Source: an uncultured Eubacteriales bacterium
GTDB taxonomy: Bacteria; Bacillota; Clostridia; Lachnospirales; Lachnospiraceae
Reading direction: 5' to 3'
Length of the DNA: 10,001 nucleotides
Assembly: GCA_900544525.1 (NCBI GenBank)
Contig: UQVN01000113.1
Span: forward strand, 1-10,001
Part shown: piece after piece, positions 5,995-10,001 of the stretch
How the letters are laid out: each line of letters begins with the position of its first letter
How positions within the stretch are numbered: the first letter of the stretch is position 1
Program-made: the position numbers and the translations under genes
Notes under the pieces: generated by a model
Databases searched by the model: none
The model's input: the letters and a program-made list of their open reading frames with translations, nothing else
Told to the model about the DNA's origin: nothing

Positions 5995-7722
5995 ATGAAT
6001 ATAATTGAAATAAAAGACTTAGTATACTCATATCCGGGAGCAGAATATCCGACTTTAGATGGAGTAAATATAACAATTGAAAGAGGAGATTTTATCGCGA
6101 TTATTGGGAATAATGGATGTGGAAAATCAACCTTATGTAAAGTGATGAATGGATTAATTCCACATTTCATTACCGGAGAGATAGAAGGGAATGTTATGGT
6201 TGGAGGTATTTCTACGCAAGAAGCGGATATTGGAACACTTGCACGTGCTGTTGGTTATGTTTATCAAGATTTTGAAAATCAAATTGTAAGACCAACGGTA
6301 TTAGATGATGCCTCTTATGCCTGTATAAATTATGGGATGAATGATTATAAAGAACGAGGAAGAAAAGCACTTGAGCAATGTGGACTTGTTGGAAAAGAGA
6401 AGGATTATATTTGGCAGCTATCCGGAGGACAAACGCATTTATTAGCGCTTGCAGGAGTTGTTTCTCTTCAACCTGATATTTTAATATTAGATGAACCTAT
6501 CGCACAACTTGATCCCAAACATGCGGATCTGATTTATGAAAGATTACGAGAGTTAAATGAAGTATATGGAAAGACGATTATTGTGATTGAGCATCACACA
6601 GAATATATTGCTGACTATTGTAAACATGTATTGTTATTAAAAGATGGTCATGTGGAATGGAAACTTCCAACAAAAGAAGCATTATGTCGTGTTGAGGAAT
6701 TACAAAGTTGTAATATTTATCCACCTCAAGTTACGATTGCAGCGTATGAATTGCAAAAAAAGGGGAAAATACCAAAAAATTTCAAGTTACCATCTACGGT
6801 GGAAGATGGTAAAAAAGTATTTCTTGATTTCCCTTATCGCTCTGTTGATAAAGAAAGTTCTCCGTATATATGGAACAGAGAGCAGGAAGTTAAAAAGCAT
6901 TACGAACAAAAAGAAGTAATGGTCTCCTATGAACAAGTATCGGTTTCTTATTGTGGAGTAAAAGGAGAAGATAAAACAATCTTTCATAACTTAAATTTAA
7001 ACATACATAAAGGGGAAAAAATTGCATTAATTGGTTCCAATGGAGCTGGAAAATCTACATTGATGAAAGTGATGACAGGACTTTTAAAGCCATCTAAAGG
7101 TCAAGTATTATTAAAAGGTCGAAGTATAAAAAATACAAAACCAGAGAAATTATCAAAATATGTATCATTCGTCTATCAAAATCCAGAAGATATGTTTATT
7201 AAAGATTCGATTGAACAAGATATTGCCTATGCAATGAAGGTAAGAGATGAAAAAGATTGGAAGGGTAGAACAAGAGATTTATTAAAACGATTTCATCTTA
7301 CTAATTTAAAGGATCGAGATGGAAGGCTTCTGTCAGGAGGACAGATGAGAAGGGCAAGTTTAGCTATTGGTATCGCTTTGAATCCTGAAATTTTATTATT
7401 AGATGAGCCAACTGCAAATTTAGATATTGCAACAAGAAAAGAGATTATGAAAACATTAAATGAGATGAAAGAAATTACAGAAACGGTTATGATTGCAACC
7501 CATGATATGCAGTTAGTATGTGAATGGGCAGATAGAATCATTGTTTTATGTAATGGGCAAGTTGTTGCAGACGGAAGCAGAGATGAAATTTTTGGAAATA
7601 AACAGGTTGTAGAACAAGTAGGAATTCGTCCACCAGAAATTTTTTCATTAGGGCAGCAATTATATCCAGAAGCCTTCTGTTATACGGTTGATGAATTTAT
7701 ACAAGGATTTGGAGGGAGATAG
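5995..7722 (+). CDS. ECF transporter fused double ATP-binding protein, 575 aa
   Basis: Two complete ABC ATPase domains lie in one chain and energise the ECF importer on the cytoplasmic face. Domain 1 (~1-230): Walker A GNNGCGKST 38-46, Q-loop Q91, signature LSGGQ 142-146, Walker B ILILDEP 162-168, H-loop H200. Domain 2 (~305-550): Walker A GSNGAGKST 347-355, Q395, LSGGQ 446-450, Walker B ILLLDEP 466-472, H503. The linker (~235-300) is charged and less conserved. All catalytic residues of both sites are present. The layout matches EcfA-EcfA' fusions such as YkoD, not exporter ABC proteins, because no membrane domain is fused. It starts at ATG with AGGAG (5984-5988) 6 nt before it. A 105-bp gap separates it from the S gene with no terminator in it, and the T gene follows after only 3 bp, so the three are probably one transcript. 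Confidence 0.95.
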   Translation: MNIIEIKDLVYSYPGAEYPTLDGVNITIERGDFIAIIGNNGCGKSTLCKVMNGLIPHFITGEIEGNVMVGGISTQEADIGTLARAVGYVYQDFENQIVRPTVLDDASYACINYGMNDYKERGRKALEQCGLVGKEKDYIWQLSGGQTHLLALAGVVSLQPDILILDEPIAQLDPKHADLIYERLRELNEVYGKTIIVIEHHTEYIADYCKHVLLLKDGHVEWKLPTKEALCRVEELQSCNIYPPQVTIAAYELQKKGKIPKNFKLPSTVEDGKKVFLDFPYRSVDKESSPYIWNREQEVKKHYEQKEVMVSYEQVSVSYCGVKGEDKTIFHNLNLNIHKGEKIALIGSNGAGKSTLMKVMTGLLKPSKGQVLLKGRSIKNTKPEKLSKYVSFVYQNPEDMFIKDSIEQDIAYAMKVRDEKDWKGRTRDLLKRFHLTNLKDRDGRLLSGGQMRRASLAIGIALNPEILLLDEPTANLDIATRKEIMKTLNEMKEITETVMIATHDMQLVCEWADRIIVLCNGQVVADGSRDEIFGNKQVVEQVGIRPPEIFSLGQQLYPEAFCYTVDEFIQGFGGR

Positions 7723-7725
7723 ACA

Positions 7726-8571
7726 ATGGAAAAAGTGATGAGAAAACTTTCGGATAGTATTTTAGACAAAATATCGATAGATTTTTTTAGAAATCAAGTA
7801 TTAAAAAATGCTTATGGAAATGACGATACTTTTATTGCTAAATTAGATCCAAGAATGTTATTGATATGGTATGTATTTTTTGCCCTAGTTCCATGGTTTG
7901 TGAGCGATATTGTTTTTTTACTTGGTTGTTTCTTACTCATAGTTATTACAACGATTATGGCGAAAGTTGCAGGTTTAGTGTTATTTCTATTTGGACTTGG
8001 AGTTTTTTCACAAACAGGATATTTATTTATTGTTTCGTTATTATTTGGAGGCAATATAGAAACTGTTGTACCTCTTCTTATATTAACATTAAAAGTAGCA
8101 ACCGTATCTTTAGCATCGGTTACTGTTTTTTCAGGACTCGATCCTGACCGTTTATCGGATGGGCTTATGTGGTATGGTTGTCCGGAAAGATTAGCATTTT
8201 CTATTTCTTATGCATATCGTATGTTACCAATGTTAATGGACGAGTTCCAAAATATATTACTATCGTATCGACTTCGTGGGAATGCACCGGATAGTACAAC
8301 TCTATTTGGAAAGGTAAAATATCTTATTTATCAAATTCAAGTAATTATTCATTCTTTTTATCCATTGATGTTAAATATAGCAAAACGATCAAGAACAACG
8401 GTGGAAGCTTTGGAGTTAAAAGGATACCGTTATGCAGCAGTAAATAAAGAAGTAAAAAAAATGAAACTATCTGCTTTAAAAGTTACTTATCAAGATTTCT
8501 TATTTTTAGCAGTTTCCTTTCTTTGGATGGCAGTTGTTATATTGATTGATACAATAATTTTTTCTATTTAA
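7726..8571 (+). CDS. ECF transporter T component (EcfT/CbiQ-like transmembrane coupling protein), 281 aa
   Basis: This integral membrane subunit links the ATPases to the S component. Hydrophobic segments lie at about 43-60, 62-78, 80-105, 115-135 and 258-279. The cytoplasmic coupling helices carry the two short Arg/Lys-Gly signatures of T proteins: SYRLRG (180-185) and ALELKGYR (228-235), the second having Lys where Arg is more common. The length is typical of the family. It starts 3 bp after the ATPase stop, and its Shine-Dalgarno (GGAGGGAG, 7711-7718) lies inside the last ATPase codons, so translation is probably coupled. Confidence 0.93.
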   Translation: MEKVMRKLSDSILDKISIDFFRNQVLKNAYGNDDTFIAKLDPRMLLIWYVFFALVPWFVSDIVFLLGCFLLIVITTIMAKVAGLVLFLFGLGVFSQTGYLFIVSLLFGGNIETVVPLLILTLKVATVSLASVTVFSGLDPDRLSDGLMWYGCPERLAFSISYAYRMLPMLMDEFQNILLSYRLRGNAPDSTTLFGKVKYLIYQIQVIIHSFYPLMLNIAKRSRTTVEALELKGYRYAAVNKEVKKMKLSALKVTYQDFLFLAVSFLWMAVVILIDTIIFSI

Positions 8572-8646
8572 TATTGTGTGAGCAAAAAAGAATAAAAATG
8601 AAAAGTGAAACAATCGGAATTGTGTTAAAAAATTAGGAGGAAAAAG

Positions 8647-9435
8647 ATGTACATTGATTTTCATACACATGGTAAGTTAGCTAAAAAATTACCATTTTCT
8701 ACAATTTATACAGATTGGTTATTCAATGAGGCAAAAAATTCAGGATTGGACGCCATATGTTTAACAGAACATTTTAATACATTACAATTTGATACGTTAT
8801 ATGAATATTTGCTCAAACAATGTAAACGAGAAGGAGATACGCTTATAACAAAAGGAGGACTTCGGATTTTTGCTGGAATGGAGACGGATATTTTAGAAGG
8901 TGGGCATATTTTATCGATTGGAACGCCAGAAGAAATTTTAGAATTAAATAAAAAATTAGAGCCATATAAAGAAAGAGGAAAATTTCTTCCGTTTGAACAA
9001 TTGATGGACTTATTTGATTCTTATTCTGTTCTTGTAGGGGGAGCACATCCATTTCGAGAAGGAGGGCATATTTCAGAACTCCCAAAAGAACAGTTAAAAA
9101 GGCTTGATTTTCTTGATTTAAATGGAAAAGATCTTGCACAAAAAGAAGAAGAGACAAAGAAAAAAACAAGAGAACTTGGAGAAGAATTAGGAATTCCAGT
9201 TGTCGGTGGAAGTGATACACATCAAGCCGTTCAATATGGTTGTATCCGAACGAAATTTGAAAAAGAAATAACGACGGTAGCAGAGTTATATGAAGAGATG
9301 AAAGCAAGAAATTATACAATTACGCTTTCTGAATATACGGCGATACAAGTAAAGACAGCAGGGGTATTAAAAAGAGCATTAAAAGAAATTCATGGGCTTG
9401 GAGGCAATTATGTTTCGATTTTAGTAAACGAATAA
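8647..9435 (+). CDS. PHP-domain metal-dependent phosphoesterase, 262 aa
   Basis: This is a single PHP (polymerase and histidinol phosphatase) domain with its metal ligands in place: HTH at H6/H8, TEH with H42, GMET with E79, H87, AHP with H134, and SDTH with D190/H192. It has no polymerase or other domain. Size and motif spacing fit the stand-alone histidinol-phosphatase-like PHP enzymes, which hydrolyse phosphomonoesters or related bonds in the cytoplasm. The substrate cannot be read from sequence. No his genes are nearby, so a role in histidine synthesis has no local support. ATG is preceded by AGGAGG (8635-8640) with a 6-nt spacer. It lies 75 bp after the T component with no terminator between, so it is probably co-transcribed. 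It may act on the imported solute or its phosphorylated product (inference). Confidence 0.88.
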   Translation: MYIDFHTHGKLAKKLPFSTIYTDWLFNEAKNSGLDAICLTEHFNTLQFDTLYEYLLKQCKREGDTLITKGGLRIFAGMETDILEGGHILSIGTPEEILELNKKLEPYKERGKFLPFEQLMDLFDSYSVLVGGAHPFREGGHISELPKEQLKRLDFLDLNGKDLAQKEEETKKKTRELGEELGIPVVGGSDTHQAVQYGCIRTKFEKEITTVAELYEEMKARNYTITLSEYTAIQVKTAGVLKRALKEIHGLGGNYVSILVNE

Positions 9436-9442
9436 AGAAAGA

Positions 9443-9766
9443 GTGAGGACAGTATGGATTTTAGATCCGGTAGATGGAACGGCACCAACGTATCGGCAAA
9501 ATGCAGATACAAATTTTAAAAGAATGAGAAAAGTATATGATGGATGCCAAGATATTCGAAGAATTGGTTCCACAGCATTAGAACTTTGTTATGTTGCATG
9601 CGGAAGGTTAGATGGATTTTTTGAAGAAAATTTAAAGATATGGGATTATGCAGCAGGAAAGTTGCTTGTACAAGAAGCTGGGGGACAAATAGAGATTCTC
9701 GAAAATAAAGTGATTGCATCAAATCCAGCTATTATGAAGAAGTTTAAGAAAATTGTAATGGAATGA
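9443..9766 (+). pseudogene. Inositol monophosphatase family, doubly truncated remnant (107 codons)
   Basis: The frame begins TVWILDPVDGTA, which is the metal-binding DPxDGT motif of the inositol-monophosphatase/FBPase-like superfamily. It then jumps directly to a C-terminal half: DIRRIGSTALELCYVACGRL, followed by DGFFEENLKIWDYAAGKLLV and QEAGG, with the WD-xxAG metal site at W67-D68. Intact members are about 250-270 aa. Missing here are the N-terminal ~80 residues, including the GEE motif glutamate, and about 70-80 residues after DGT. The break falls near 9482-9490. A GTG start with a weak GAAAGAG upstream would allow translation, but the active site is incomplete. It starts only 7 bp after the PHP gene, so it was probably the next gene of that operon. 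Confidence 0.88.
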
Positions 9767-10001
9767 GAGGAGATAGAAAAGCTATCGAAAAATCAAGAAC
9801 ATAAAGCAATCTTTCAGAAAGAAAAGAGAAGAGTTCTCATAGGGAATTAATGAATTTATAGATTGCATTTAGACACATATAAACACAGGGGTTTGGAGTT
9901 CGAATTGCAATGCATATAAATGGTGAAGAAAGAGTTTATATATCATAAAATGTTGAAATTCAATAAAAAAGTGGAGAATTCAATAGAAAACACATAAGAA
10001 A
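9767..10001. other. Terminal ~235 bp without a recognisable gene
   Basis: After the phosphatase remnant there is a Shine-Dalgarno-like GAGGAG (9767-9772), but no well-placed ATG follows. The frame behind it reads EEIEKLSKNQEHKAIFQKEK and closes at 9848-9850. Another short plus-strand frame near 9892-9948 reads FGVRIAMHINGEERVYIS. Both are too short to name and may be fragments of deleted genes. There is no intrinsic terminator, tRNA or promoter that I would defend. Confidence 0.4.

Noticed and set aside
8598..8636. 12-codon ORF MKSETIGIVLKN upstream of the PHP gene, whose stop overlaps the PHP Shine-Dalgarno
   Set aside because: There is no Shine-Dalgarno of its own and it is too short to judge. 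It looks like a leader peptide only by position.
8843..9319. 158-codon minus-strand open frame
   Set aside because: It lies wholly antisense to the PHP gene, whose metal motifs are complete. The Leu/Phe-rich product is what the complement of Lys/Glu-rich coding DNA gives.
9881..9925. GAGTTCGAATTGC resembling a tRNA T-arm
   Set aside because: The flanking bases do not pair as a 5-bp T-stem, and no anticodon or acceptor arms can be built around it.
1..10001. CRISPR array, IS element or prophage genes
   Set aside because: No regularly spaced repeats, transposase or phage-type genes seen; the only repeat is the two-copy 75-bp intergenic element.

Overview
This window looks like chromosomal DNA of a low-GC Gram-positive anaerobe, most likely a Clostridia / Lachnospiraceae-type Bacillota. 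I base this on the AT-rich composition, strong AGGAGG ribosome binding sites, a T-box leader in front of thrS, a YesL-family membrane protein and an ECF-type vitamin/micronutrient transporter. Assignment below class level is not possible from the sequence alone.

Layout. Positions 1-75 hold the last 24 codons of a plus-strand gene of unknown identity. It converges on a minus-strand DUF624/YesL-like membrane protein gene (96-758). A sigma-A promoter (920-948) then drives a T-box leader (about 955-1257) that ends in an intrinsic terminator. The T-box controls thrS (1368-3269), a full-length threonyl-tRNA synthetase. A strong bidirectional terminator follows.

Positions 3412-4769 are a graveyard. 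The last ~50 codons of a LacI-family regulator (minus strand) abut the interior of a family-31 glycoside hydrolase (plus strand). A single deletion appears to have removed both 5' ends and the divergent promoter between them. The GH31 remnant has a further internal deletion that removes its nucleophile, an in-frame TAG, and a third deletion near its C-terminus. A long terminator (4779-4838) that once served it is still intact.

From about 4975 a promoter drives a compact ECF transporter set: a 277-aa putative S (substrate-binding membrane) component, a 575-aa fused double ATPase, and a T (transmembrane coupling) component. These are followed by a complete PHP-domain phosphoesterase and then by a heavily deleted inositol-monophosphatase-family pseudogene. 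The last ~235 bp show no convincing gene.

How it fits together. ThrS is a housekeeping gene under tRNA-Thr-sensing attenuation. The YesL, LacI and GH31 pieces are what one expects of an oligosaccharide-use locus that has decayed. The ECF cassette is intact and should import a small micronutrient-like solute. The PHP enzyme behind it may act on that solute or a phosphorylated derivative, but this is inference. A ~75-bp dispersed repeat occurs twice, once inside the thrS 5' untranslated region downstream of the T-box and once just upstream of the ECF promoter. Apart from the T-box, the most interesting items are this repeat, the deletion scars, and the ECF + PHP cassette of unknown substrate.
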